From: Pontiellaceae bacterium
GTDB taxonomy: Bacteria; Verrucomicrobiota; Kiritimatiellia; Kiritimatiellales; Tichowtungiaceae
Length of the DNA: 16,517 nucleotides
Assembly: GCA_029934215.1 (NCBI GenBank)
Contig: JAOZMR010000032.1
Span: forward strand, 1 to 16,517
Direction of reading: 5' to 3'
Part shown: positions 1 through 6,279 of the stretch, piece by piece
Layout of the letters: each line of letters begins with the position of its first letter
Position numbering within the stretch: position 1 is the stretch's first letter
Notes under the pieces: generated by a model
Told to the model about the DNA's origin: nothing
Database searches by the model: none
What the model saw: the letters and a program-made list of their open reading frames with translations, nothing else
Program-made: the position numbers and the translations under genes

Positions 1-84
1 ACGAGCGCTTCCAGCCTCGTTCTTTGGGTGAATTGGGTCTGGAACCGTTCATGTGTGGAAGATTTTTAGCCACAAGAGAAAGGC

Positions 85-119
85 ATTGCCGATTGAAAAT
101 TGCCGATTGCCAATTGAAA
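85..119. repeat. Short tandem repeat tract (attgccgattg)
   Basis: The 11-mer attgccgattg occurs at 85-95 and again at 99-109, a 14-bp period, followed by a third partial unit (attgaaa). It lies in sequence with no gene. It looks like an interspersed intergenic repeat. No function can be assigned from the sequence. Confidence 0.55.
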
Positions 120-127
120 GAAAAGGG

Positions 128-143
128 TTCCAACCATCGGAAA
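128..143. repeat. Imperfect TTCCAA-NNN-TTGGAA palindrome (intergenic)
   Basis: TTCCAACCATCGGAAA matches the family palindrome found repeatedly in the glycan genes downstream, with one mismatch (TCGGAA in place of TTGGAA). It is the only copy seen outside coding sequence. Confidence 0.5.
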
Positions 144-234
144 CGAGCTGGATCAGGTTTTCACAGAACGATGATAAAGATTGTCCCCAGCGAATGAATG
201 AAATTTACGAATGAACAGCCCTTCAGATAGTCCC

Positions 235-297
235 ATCATTCTGCAAAAACTCTATCCATCTCCCGCAACGGAGCTGGGGCTATTTTTGCAGAATGAT
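235..297. repeat. 15-bp perfect inverted repeat
   Basis: atcattctgcaaaaa (235-249) pairs perfectly with tttttgcagaatgat (283-297) around a 33-nt loop, which itself contains a small ctcc/ggag stem. The right length for a stable hairpin, but there is no clean U-tract after either arm, so I do not call it a terminator. It could be the end of a mobile or interspersed repeat unit. A 65-codon minus-strand reading frame (236-433) runs over it and uses one arm as its C-terminus. That frame is not recognised as a protein and is probably fortuitous. Confidence 0.6.
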
Positions 298-511
298 TGA
301 CGGCAGCCCCGAGGTATTCCGAACGTGTTTTTTGTACTCCCAAAAAGAAGCGACCCAAAGGGAGCGGCAATGATGGGACGGTTTTTGGAGCGGACAGGAG
401 CGAGTTTGCCCAGCGCTGAAAGCGAAGCGACACATAATTTTTGTATTCAAAAATAGTGACGGAGGAACGGTTCGTCCACTAATCTACACGAATGGAGCCG
501 GAGAAGAAAGG

Positions 512-593
512 TTCCCACGGATGGTAAAACGTCCCACGGATTTGGGTCAGAGCCGCCATCTGGATCCGTGGGGCGTTTTACCATCCGTGGGAA
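512..593. repeat. 30-bp near-perfect inverted repeat with internal direct repeats
   Basis: Arms 512-541 and 564-593 are reverse complements over 30 bp with a single mismatch (a T/G position that would be a wobble pair), around a 22-nt loop. Each arm also contains the 9-mer cccacggat (or its complement) twice, at 514-522 and 533-541 in the left arm. The structure lies about 100 bp beyond the gatB stop, so a gatB read-through transcript would fold it. There is no U-tract after it on the minus strand. It may be a repeat element or a transcript-end stabilising hairpin. Confidence 0.65.
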
Positions 594-599
594 AGCTCT

Positions 600-621
600 C
601 CAGCCCTCATGCAACCCGCCC
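600..621. repeat. 22-bp repeat, copy 1 (downstream of gatB)
   Basis: ccagccctcatgcaacccgccc matches 20 of 22 positions with 4209-4230, in the same orientation. The two copies bracket the whole gatCAB operon. The flanking stretches 434-511 and 622-693 show nothing further that I can identify. Confidence 0.6.
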
Positions 622-693
622 ATTTTCAAAGCTTTTCTGGTTCAATTCTGATCTACTTTAGTCCCATTCGTGAGTTCGGCCCTCCTGGATGGT

Positions 694-2115
694 TTAGTTG
701 TCCATTTTTGTTTTCAACATCGCAATGACAGCTGGCGGGTTAGCTTTGCCTCGACTGGCTTTCATTACCGACCCCATCAGTGCGTTGATGGATGCGCCGT
801 TGCCGGATTTGTAGTCTTCTACCGCTTTGGGGTTTCCTGCGATCGCTTCGTCTGCCCAGGTTTCGAGCGCGGAGTCGTCGTTGACTTGCGCCATTCCTTT
901 TTCTTCGATTATTGCTTTCGGATCGCCGCCCTTAGTGAAAAGAATTTCGATCAGGTCGTTTGCTGCGCTGGAGCTGATCGCTCCGCCAGCTAGTGTTGCG
1001 ACTTTTGCGAGTGCGCCTGGGGTTAATTTCGAGTCGATGAGAGCTGTGCCAGTTTCTGAAATCAAATTGGCTACTTTGCCCATCATGTAGTTGGAGACTA
1101 GTTTGTAGCTGTCGGTGTTTTTGCAGGTTTCGTCGAAAAAGTCGGAGATAGATTTTTCAGCGGTGAGGAGTTTCGCGTCGTATTCTGGGAGGCCTAGTTC
1201 GCTGACATACCGTTCACGGCGCTGGGTCGGTAGTTCGGGCAATTCCGATTTCCATTGTGCAATTTGTTCAGCAGAAACTTCAACTGGCATGAGATCTGGT
1301 TCGGGGAAATAGCGGTAGTCGTGCGCGTTTTCTTTCGTGCGTTGTGTGAAGGTTTCGCCGCGATCTGGATCGTAGCCGCGTGTTTCTTGTACGACTTCGC
1401 CGCCGCTTTCAAGCAGGCTGATCTGTCGGCTTACTTCGTAGTTGATTGCTTCGACGATGAAGCTGGGGGAGTTCATGTTTTTGATCTCAACTTTTTCACC
1501 GAGCTTACTTTGTCCGACTGGACGGACGCTGATGTTGACGTCGGAGCGCATGTGCCCTTTTTCCATGTCGCAGTCGGAGATTCCGCCGTATTCCATGATC
1601 TGCTTGACTGTATGAATGTAGGCGAAGGCATCGTCGGCGGAGTGCATGCATGGATTGGAAACAATCTCCATTAGTGCGGTGCCGGCGCGGTTATAGTCGA
1701 TCAGGCTGGCACCCGATACATGCGTATTTTTCGCTGCGTTTTCTTCCTGATGAATCCGTTCGAGCGTAAAGATTTTATGTTCTCCGTTCACGTCGACCGG
1801 AACCTGTCCGCCGATACAGATGGGTTCATCTGCTTGAGTGATCTGATAGTTCTTCGCCATATCGGGATAGAAATAATTTTTGCGATCCCACGTGGAGTGC
1901 GGATTGATTTCGCACCCGAGTAAAAGCCCCGCTTTACAAATCAGTTCGATGGCCTTGGAATTCATCACCGGCATCGCGCCTGGGTAGCCGAGACAAACTG
2001 GGCACACATTCGTGTTCGGCTCTGCGCCGTATTCATGTTTGCAACCGCAGAACATCTTCGTCTGCGTCTTCTGCATCACATGCGTTTCAAGTCCTATACA
2101 AGTTTCATATTTCAT
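694..2115 (-). CDS. gatB: Aspartyl/glutamyl-tRNA(Asn/Gln) amidotransferase subunit B
   Basis: GatB is the tRNA-binding kinase subunit of the GatCAB amidotransferase. It phosphorylates Glu-tRNA(Gln) or Asp-tRNA(Asn) so that ammonia released by GatA can amidate it. The 473-aa product begins MKYETCIGLETHV, the expected GatB N-terminus, and the length fits the family. Visible features are a zinc knuckle (C23, C25, C38, C41), the signature around KNMNS..F...AINYE, DYRYFPEPDLMP, and a C-terminal helical tail reading NPKAVEDYKSGN..ALMGSVMKASRGKANP, the tRNA-sensing YqeY-like domain. An upstream in-frame ATG at 2178 exists, but it would add 21 residues unlike GatB and would overlap the small methyltransferase-like ORF, so I chose 2115. 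There is only a weak GGGGA upstream. The start lies 1 nt after the stop of that small ORF, which suggests translational coupling. Confidence 0.96.
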   Translation of the reverse strand: MKYETCIGLETHVMQKTQTKMFCGCKHEYGAEPNTNVCPVCLGYPGAMPVMNSKAIELICKAGLLLGCEINPHSTWDRKNYFYPDMAKNYQITQADEPICIGGQVPVDVNGEHKIFTLERIHQEENAAKNTHVSGASLIDYNRAGTALMEIVSNPCMHSADDAFAYIHTVKQIMEYGGISDCDMEKGHMRSDVNISVRPVGQSKLGEKVEIKNMNSPSFIVEAINYEVSRQISLLESGGEVVQETRGYDPDRGETFTQRTKENAHDYRYFPEPDLMPVEVSAEQIAQWKSELPELPTQRRERYVSELGLPEYDAKLLTAEKSISDFFDETCKNTDSYKLVSNYMMGKVANLISETGTALIDSKLTPGALAKVATLAGGAISSSAANDLIEILFTKGGDPKAIIEEKGMAQVNDDSALETWADEAIAGNPKAVEDYKSGNGASINALMGSVMKASRGKANPPAVIAMLKTKMDN

Positions 2116-2116
2116 A

Positions 2117-2206
2117 CTAAAATTCCCCGTTTTTTTCAAAAGCCAGTTTAAATCCGCCAATTCCAGCAAAAAGATCAATAAATGTAAATGGAGTCGATTG
2201 ATTCAT
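2117..2206 (-). pseudogene. N-terminal fragment of a DNA cytosine-C5 methyltransferase (29 codons)
   Basis: The frame starts at an ATG with a good AAGGAG site 6 nt upstream and encodes 29 residues including FTFIDLFAGIGGFKLAFEKN. This is the family N-terminus with motif I (F-x-DLFAGxGG-F), the S-adenosylmethionine-binding loop of C5 cytosine methyltransferases. It then stops at TAG, 1 nt before gatB. Nothing beyond motif I is present: no PCQ catalytic loop (motif IV), no ENV motif and no target recognition domain, so it cannot methylate DNA. It is most simply the stump of a lost restriction-modification or orphan methyltransferase gene. Because its ribosome-binding site is intact and its stop nearly touches the gatB start, it may now act as a leader ORF that feeds ribosomes to gatB. 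The identity rests on the motif; the regulatory role is inference. Confidence 0.8.
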
Positions 2207-2221
2207 GACCAACTCCTTTCC

Positions 2222-2374
2222 TTAATCCATTTTGCTTGTGAAAGCTTCAAATTCTATCCGCAAAATCGTTAACGCCTTTGTGATTGTGCCATCCGTCCCT
2301 TTGATGTCCATCGCTGCAATTTTATACTCAAGGCTTTGCCCCAACAACAGTATATCATCTTTAGAAACACTCAT
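2222..2374 (-). CDS. Unrecognised 50-aa small protein between gatA and gatB
   Basis: An ATG-initiated frame of 50 codons starts 7 nt after the gatA stop and ends 15 nt before the methyltransferase fragment. It begins MSVSKDDILLLGQSLEYKIA and ends ...ILRIEFEAFTSKMD. Charge is mixed, there is no signal peptide or membrane segment, and it looks helical. No clear Shine-Dalgarno precedes it; entry could be by coupling with gatA termination. Base composition is visibly more AT-rich than the flanking gat genes. I do not recognise the family. Its position directly ahead of a methyltransferase start suggests it arrived with that gene, perhaps as a companion or controller of a restriction-modification unit, but no helix-turn-helix can be asserted. 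Confidence 0.5.
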   Translation of the reverse strand: MSVSKDDILLLGQSLEYKIAAMDIKGTDGTITKALTILRIEFEAFTSKMD

Positions 2375-2381
2375 GTTTTTG

Positions 2382-3839
2382 TTAAATTTTTGGTTTCCGA
2401 CAATGCCACTCGGTGGTTTGTTCGTAGGCGTGACCCACTTTTAGGATGGTTGATTCTTTGAAGGAGTCGCCGATGATCTGTAATCCAATCGGCAGTCCGT
2501 CGGATGAAAATCCGCACGGAATGCTCATCCCGCAGTTTCCCGCAAGGTTGACCGAGGTGGTCAAAATATCGTCGAGATACATTTTGAGCGGGTCGTCGCT
2601 TTTTTCGCCGATCTTGTACGCCGGAGTCGGTGTGCATGGCGAGAGGATTGCGTCGCACTGTTTGAAGGCTTCAGTGAAATCGTTGCGGATTAGCGTGCGG
2701 ACTTTCTGGGCGCGGAGGTAGTAGGCGTCGTAGTAACCGCTTGAAAGAACATAGGTTCCGAGGATGACGCGGCGTTTCACTTCGGAGCCGAATCCGGCGG
2801 CGCGGGTTTTCCCGTAGAGTTCAATCGGATTTTTTCCATCGAGTCGCATTCCGTAGCGGATGCCGTCGAAGCGCGCGAGATTTGCGGAGGCTTCGGCGGT
2901 GGCGATGATGTAGTAAACTGCAATCGCATACTTGGAATGCGGCAGACTGACATCGATAATTTCTGCGCCGAGGCTTTTGCAATGTTCCACCGCATCGCGG
3001 ACGGCTTTCTCGACCTCGGGATCCATTCCTTCAACAAAGTATTCTTTCGGAAGGCCAAGCTTCATGCCCGCGAGGCTGTGGTCGTCCGTGAGATTTTTTC
3101 CAAGTTTTGGAACTTTCGCGTCGATGGACGTGGAATCCTTTGAGTCTTTTCCGGCGATTGCTTCGAGCAGAATCGCGGAATCCTTTACGGTTTTTGTGAG
3201 CGGGCCGATTTGATCGAGCGACGAGGCAAACGCGGTCAGCCCGTAGCGCGAGACCATACCGTAGGTTGGTTTCAGCCCGACGCATCCACAAAATGCGGCG
3301 GGCTGACGAATTGAGCCGCCGGTATCAGAACCAAGCGACGCGACGGCTTCGTCGGCGGCGACGCAGGCAGCCGAACCGCCGGAGGACCCACCGGGTACGT
3401 GGTCGGAGTTCCAAGGATTGGATGTTTTTCCGAGCGCGGAGTTTTCGGTGCTCGAGCCCATTGCAAATTCATCCATGTTGACGCGACCGAGAAGGATCGC
3501 GCCTGCTTCGCGCAGCTTTGCGATGACGGTTGCGTCGTAGGGCGCGGTGTAGCCTTCGAGGATTTTCGATGCGCAGGTGCAGGGTTGGCCTTTCACGTTC
3601 AGCAAATCCTTGATCGCAATCGGTACGCCGAGAAGCGTGCCGCGTCTCCCAGCAGAACGCGCCGCATCCGCTTCTTTTGCGGCGTCGAGCGCGGCGTCGC
3701 GGTCGATCGTAAGATAAGCGCCGACCTGTCCGTCGCGTGCGTCAATTGCGGCGAGCACATCGTTGACAATGTCAACCGAGGTACATTCGCCAGCGGCGAG
3801 CATTTCGCTCAATTCAGTAATTGTTTTTGTATTCAGCAT
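2382..3839 (-). CDS. gatA: Aspartyl/glutamyl-tRNA amidotransferase subunit A (amidase)
   Basis: GatA is the glutaminase subunit of GatCAB. It hydrolyses glutamine and channels ammonia to GatB. The 485-aa product has the full amidase signature: GRVNMDEFAMGSSTENS, then GGSSGGSAA and GSDTGGSIRQP. By family alignment the Ser-cisSer-Lys triad is K77 (AIKD), S152 and S176 (DTGGS), all present. The C-terminus ends in a WHCRKPKI tail, like the usual YEQxTDWHxRxP end of GatA. The ATG overlaps the gatC stop by one base (TAATG), so translation is probably coupled to gatC. Length and motifs indicate an intact enzyme. Confidence 0.97.
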   Translation of the reverse strand: MLNTKTITELSEMLAAGECTSVDIVNDVLAAIDARDGQVGAYLTIDRDAALDAAKEADAARSAGRRGTLLGVPIAIKDLLNVKGQPCTCASKILEGYTAPYDATVIAKLREAGAILLGRVNMDEFAMGSSTENSALGKTSNPWNSDHVPGGSSGGSAACVAADEAVASLGSDTGGSIRQPAAFCGCVGLKPTYGMVSRYGLTAFASSLDQIGPLTKTVKDSAILLEAIAGKDSKDSTSIDAKVPKLGKNLTDDHSLAGMKLGLPKEYFVEGMDPEVEKAVRDAVEHCKSLGAEIIDVSLPHSKYAIAVYYIIATAEASANLARFDGIRYGMRLDGKNPIELYGKTRAAGFGSEVKRRVILGTYVLSSGYYDAYYLRAQKVRTLIRNDFTEAFKQCDAILSPCTPTPAYKIGEKSDDPLKMYLDDILTTSVNLAGNCGMSIPCGFSSDGLPIGLQIIGDSFKESTILKVGHAYEQTTEWHCRKPKI

Positions 3840-4135
3840 TAGAATTTCTCATTAATTTTCGGGACAAGGATCTGCCCGTCGCGCTCGGCAGGGGCGTTGG
3901 CGATAACCGCGTTGTGATCGAGCGAAACGCCCGGCTCGTCCGTGCGAAGCACGTTGACCAGCGGAACGGCGTGCGCGGTCGGCTCCACGTTTGAAACATC
4001 GAGTTCGCCCAACTGTTCGACATATTCGAGCACTTGGTCGAGCTGTCCTTGGAATCGCGTGGTTTCCTCGTCGGTTAGCGCGATTCGCGCCAAATTCGCG
4101 ACGTACGAAACGTCTATATGGTTTGCATCTGACAT
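3839..4135 (-). CDS. gatC: Aspartyl/glutamyl-tRNA amidotransferase subunit C
   Basis: GatC is the small belt-like subunit that holds GatA and GatB together. The 98-aa product starts MSDANHIDVSYVANLARIAL and ends NAPAERDGQILVPKINEKF, both typical of GatC (V..la.LArl at the start, a NAP...vP.i end). A longer in-frame ATG at 4186 would add 17 residues and start upstream of the predicted promoter -10. The chosen ATG has a GGAGG site (complement of 4141-4145) at ideal spacing, and that decides the start. It is the first gene of the minus-strand operon. Confidence 0.95.
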   Translation of the reverse strand: MSDANHIDVSYVANLARIALTDEETTRFQGQLDQVLEYVEQLGELDVSNVEPTAHAVPLVNVLRTDEPGVSLDHNAVIANAPAERDGQILVPKINEKF

Positions 4136-4157
4136 AAATTCCTCCAAAAGAACGGAA

Positions 4158-4186
4158 ACTATAGACCGACCACCAAAGCGGAGCAA
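4158..4186 (-). promoter_or_regulatory. Predicted sigma70-type promoter of the gatCAB operon
   Basis: On the minus strand TTGCTC (complement of 4181-4186) is followed after exactly 17 nt by TATAGT (complement of 4158-4163). Transcription would begin near 4150, leaving a very short leader that carries the GGAGG site of gatC. It is a good consensus match in the right place, by inspection only. Confidence 0.55.
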
Positions 4187-4208
4187 GTTCCTGGCTGAAC
4201 TTTATGCA

Positions 4209-4230
4209 CCAGCCCTCATGCAAAACGCCC
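4209..4230. repeat. 22-bp repeat, copy 2 (upstream of gatC)
   Basis: ccagccctcatgcaaaacgccc is 20/22 identical to 600-621 in the same orientation. It is followed directly by an eight-T run (4231-4238). It lies in the 161-bp divergent region 4136-4296 between gatC and the glycan operon. That region otherwise holds the two promoter candidates and no gene. Confidence 0.6.
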
Positions 4231-4242
4231 TTTTTTTTAACC

Positions 4243-4270
4243 TTGCAGAATCTATTTTGCCGTGTACATT
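4243..4270 (+). promoter_or_regulatory. Candidate promoter of the glycan/exosortase operon
   Basis: TTGCAG (4243-4248), a 16-nt spacer and TACATT (4265-4270) precede the O-antigen ligase start by about 27 nt. The match is moderate. It is the best pair I could find ahead of the operon. Confidence 0.35.
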
Positions 4271-4296
4271 TCCTGCATTCAAACAATAAAATAATT

Positions 4297-6243
4297 ATGA
4301 AAAAATCTGAAAAATTCACCATCGTCGCCCTGATCATCGCCATCACTTCATCTGCCTCTATCTATGGTATGTGGGAAGATAAATATTGGTTCTTTACGCC
4401 GCTCCTGGCTCTGATTTATATCGCACTTGCGGCATGGTCTGTTGGGGCTTGCCGTCGAACTAAGGTAGAAAGGTGCGTGGAGAATAATGGGGCGGCTCAA
4501 TCTCCTCCGTCTTCCGGCATTTGTCTTCCGCCAGCTGGGCTTCTCCTTCTGCTTTTCTGGGTGTATAGCGCGGTGATGATTCCGTTTTCTGCGATTCCTT
4601 ACGAAGCAAAAATCAGCACATTTCGCGTCGGTGCTTATATTGGTGTTTACTGGGCAACCGCATGCATTCTTTCCAAATTCAAGAATCGAAAGACCGCGTT
4701 GATGACCGTGTTCGGTGTCTTGATCCTGATTTCCTTATACAGTTTAGTTCAGCACAAGATCGCCCCGGAGATGATTTTTGGGGTGGAACGGTACACTCGC
4801 TACTGGAAGACCGGTGTTGGCGGGCGTCTTGGCGGAACCTACCAGTGCCCCAACCACATCGCTCATCTGTTCCAGATGTGGATTCCATTCTGCATACTGT
4901 TCCTCTTTATTCCAAGGTTTGGATGGTTTTGGCGCATCTGTTTTGGCTACTCCATTCCTCTCTTTACACTGCTCATCTACCAAACTCAATCTCGTGCTGG
5001 GCTTCTGGGGCTCGTGGCATCGCTGGCAACCATGGCGCTTCTTTTAATGCTTCGCAAAAGTCAGAAAATGTTCTATCTAGCGCTGGTGATTGTTCCACTC
5101 CTTGGAATGGGATCTGTCGCAGGATTGTGGTTCGGTTCATCCATGTTCCGCGAGCGGATGGAACCCGTGGAAAAAGTCGCCACAAAATTCTTTTCTGGGA
5201 AATTCGAGGAAGCCATTTCGGTCGATTTCCGTCCTCAGACATGGGCGGATGGAATGGTCATGTTTGCAGACAATCCCGTTACAGGTTTTGGTCCAGGCAG
5301 CTACGAACTTGTCTTCCCGAAATATAGGCAGAGGGTTCTTACGAATCGAATATTGACGGTTCACCCTCATAACGAACTCGTTGAACTGCTCGGCGAGTAC
5401 GGACTCATTGGCTTGTTTCTCGTTATAGGAATACTCATTCGCTTCTGCACGCCGATGGTGCGACTCATCAGACGCTCCGACCGTCCGGCGCACGCGCTAC
5501 CCGCAATCGCCATCGTCGCCGCGCTTGTCGGAACCGGCGTTCATGGCTTCTTCGATTTCGAGCTCCGCATCTTCTCCAACGCCCTCATGCTGGCACTCCT
5601 CGCCGGAGTCGCCGCTGCTCCGGTTTTGCAGACCAAACAATCCGCCGGTCTTCAGCCTAAAACCCTACGAATCCTTCGCCCACTAACCGCCCTACTCCTA
5701 CTTCTCGTAGCCGCATGGAGTCTCCAGACAATGACGTCTGCAACGCTCCGGCTGTGGGGCGACAAATATCGAGAAGAAAAGAACCGAGACCGCGGCGAGG
5801 AGTTCTACAAACTAAGCGCAAAGATCGACCCGCAAAACTGGCGAACACACCTCGGCCTCGGGCAAATCTATAGTCACCATCGCTACTACGAACTCGACCC
5901 AGTTCTCAAACGAAAAATGACAGAAAAAGAGCACGACGAATTCTTGAAAGCCTACAAGCACAACGTCATAAAAGAAGAGGTCGTCTACGGTCTCGGACGC
6001 TCCGAGCTCGCCTTTGGGAATCGCACGGCCGGCATCGACTACTTCCGCCAAGCCGCACACTACAAACGCTTCAACGACTTCTACTGGCGAAAACTCGGCA
6101 TGGAACTCCGCAAAGACGGCTTCTACGAAGAAGCCATGGAAACCTTCCTCTACGCGCAAAAGCTCGACCGCTCCAACAAAACCGTGAACCGAAACATCCA
6201 GTGGCTAAAGAAGAAAATGGCGGAGGACTCACCCACAAAGTAA
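4297..6243 (+). CDS. O-antigen ligase/polymerase-type membrane protein with C-terminal TPR region
   Basis: This is a polytopic inner-membrane protein (648 aa) of the Wzy/WaaL superfamily, which either polymerises lipid-linked glycan repeats or transfers a glycan to an acceptor on the periplasmic face. About a dozen hydrophobic segments span residues 8-480. The Wzy_C core is visible as GGRLGGTYQCPNHIA (175-189), QSRAG (231-235) and a large periplasmic loop ending in HPHNELVELLGEYG (356-369). After the last membrane helix (about 460-480), residues 490-640 are soluble and helical with TPR-like units (for example EEFYKLSAKIDPQNWRTHLGLG and YEEAMETFLYAQKLDRSNKT), probably periplasmic. The start at 4297 (MKKSEKF) was preferred over an in-frame ATG at 4204, because the longer form begins upstream of the predicted promoter and adds residues unlike a membrane N-terminus. 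No clear ribosome-binding site precedes either. Substrate is unknown. Confidence 0.85.
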   Translation: MKKSEKFTIVALIIAITSSASIYGMWEDKYWFFTPLLALIYIALAAWSVGACRRTKVERCVENNGAAQSPPSSGICLPPAGLLLLLFWVYSAVMIPFSAIPYEAKISTFRVGAYIGVYWATACILSKFKNRKTALMTVFGVLILISLYSLVQHKIAPEMIFGVERYTRYWKTGVGGRLGGTYQCPNHIAHLFQMWIPFCILFLFIPRFGWFWRICFGYSIPLFTLLIYQTQSRAGLLGLVASLATMALLLMLRKSQKMFYLALVIVPLLGMGSVAGLWFGSSMFRERMEPVEKVATKFFSGKFEEAISVDFRPQTWADGMVMFADNPVTGFGPGSYELVFPKYRQRVLTNRILTVHPHNELVELLGEYGLIGLFLVIGILIRFCTPMVRLIRRSDRPAHALPAIAIVAALVGTGVHGFFDFELRIFSNALMLALLAGVAAAPVLQTKQSAGLQPKTLRILRPLTALLLLLVAAWSLQTMTSATLRLWGDKYREEKNRDRGEEFYKLSAKIDPQNWRTHLGLGQIYSHHRYYELDPVLKRKMTEKEHDEFLKAYKHNVIKEEVVYGLGRSELAFGNRTAGIDYFRQAAHYKRFNDFYWRKLGMELRKDGFYEEAMETFLYAQKLDRSNKTVNRNIQWLKKKMAEDSPTK

Positions 6244-6279
6244 TATTACATGGGAACCCATACCTGTTTAAAAAACGGC

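Noticed and set aside
1..52. Minus-strand ATG frame open to the left edge (MNGSRPNSPKERGWKRS)
   Set aside because: Only 17 codons are visible, with no ribosome-binding site and no recognisable motif; cannot be supported.
236..433. Minus-strand 65-codon ORF in the gene-free left end
   Set aside because: Its C-terminal codons are one arm of the 15-bp inverted repeat, no ribosome-binding site or recognisable domain is visible, and the composition looks like repeat sequence and not a protein.
447..629. Minus-strand 60-codon ORF across the large inverted repeat
   Set aside because: Most of it is the 30-bp inverted repeat and the 22-bp repeat read as codons; no protein features.
3852..4346. 164-codon minus-strand ORF overlapping gatC
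   Set aside because: Different frame over gatC and the divergent promoter region; low-complexity RR-rich translation typical of an out-of-frame shadow.
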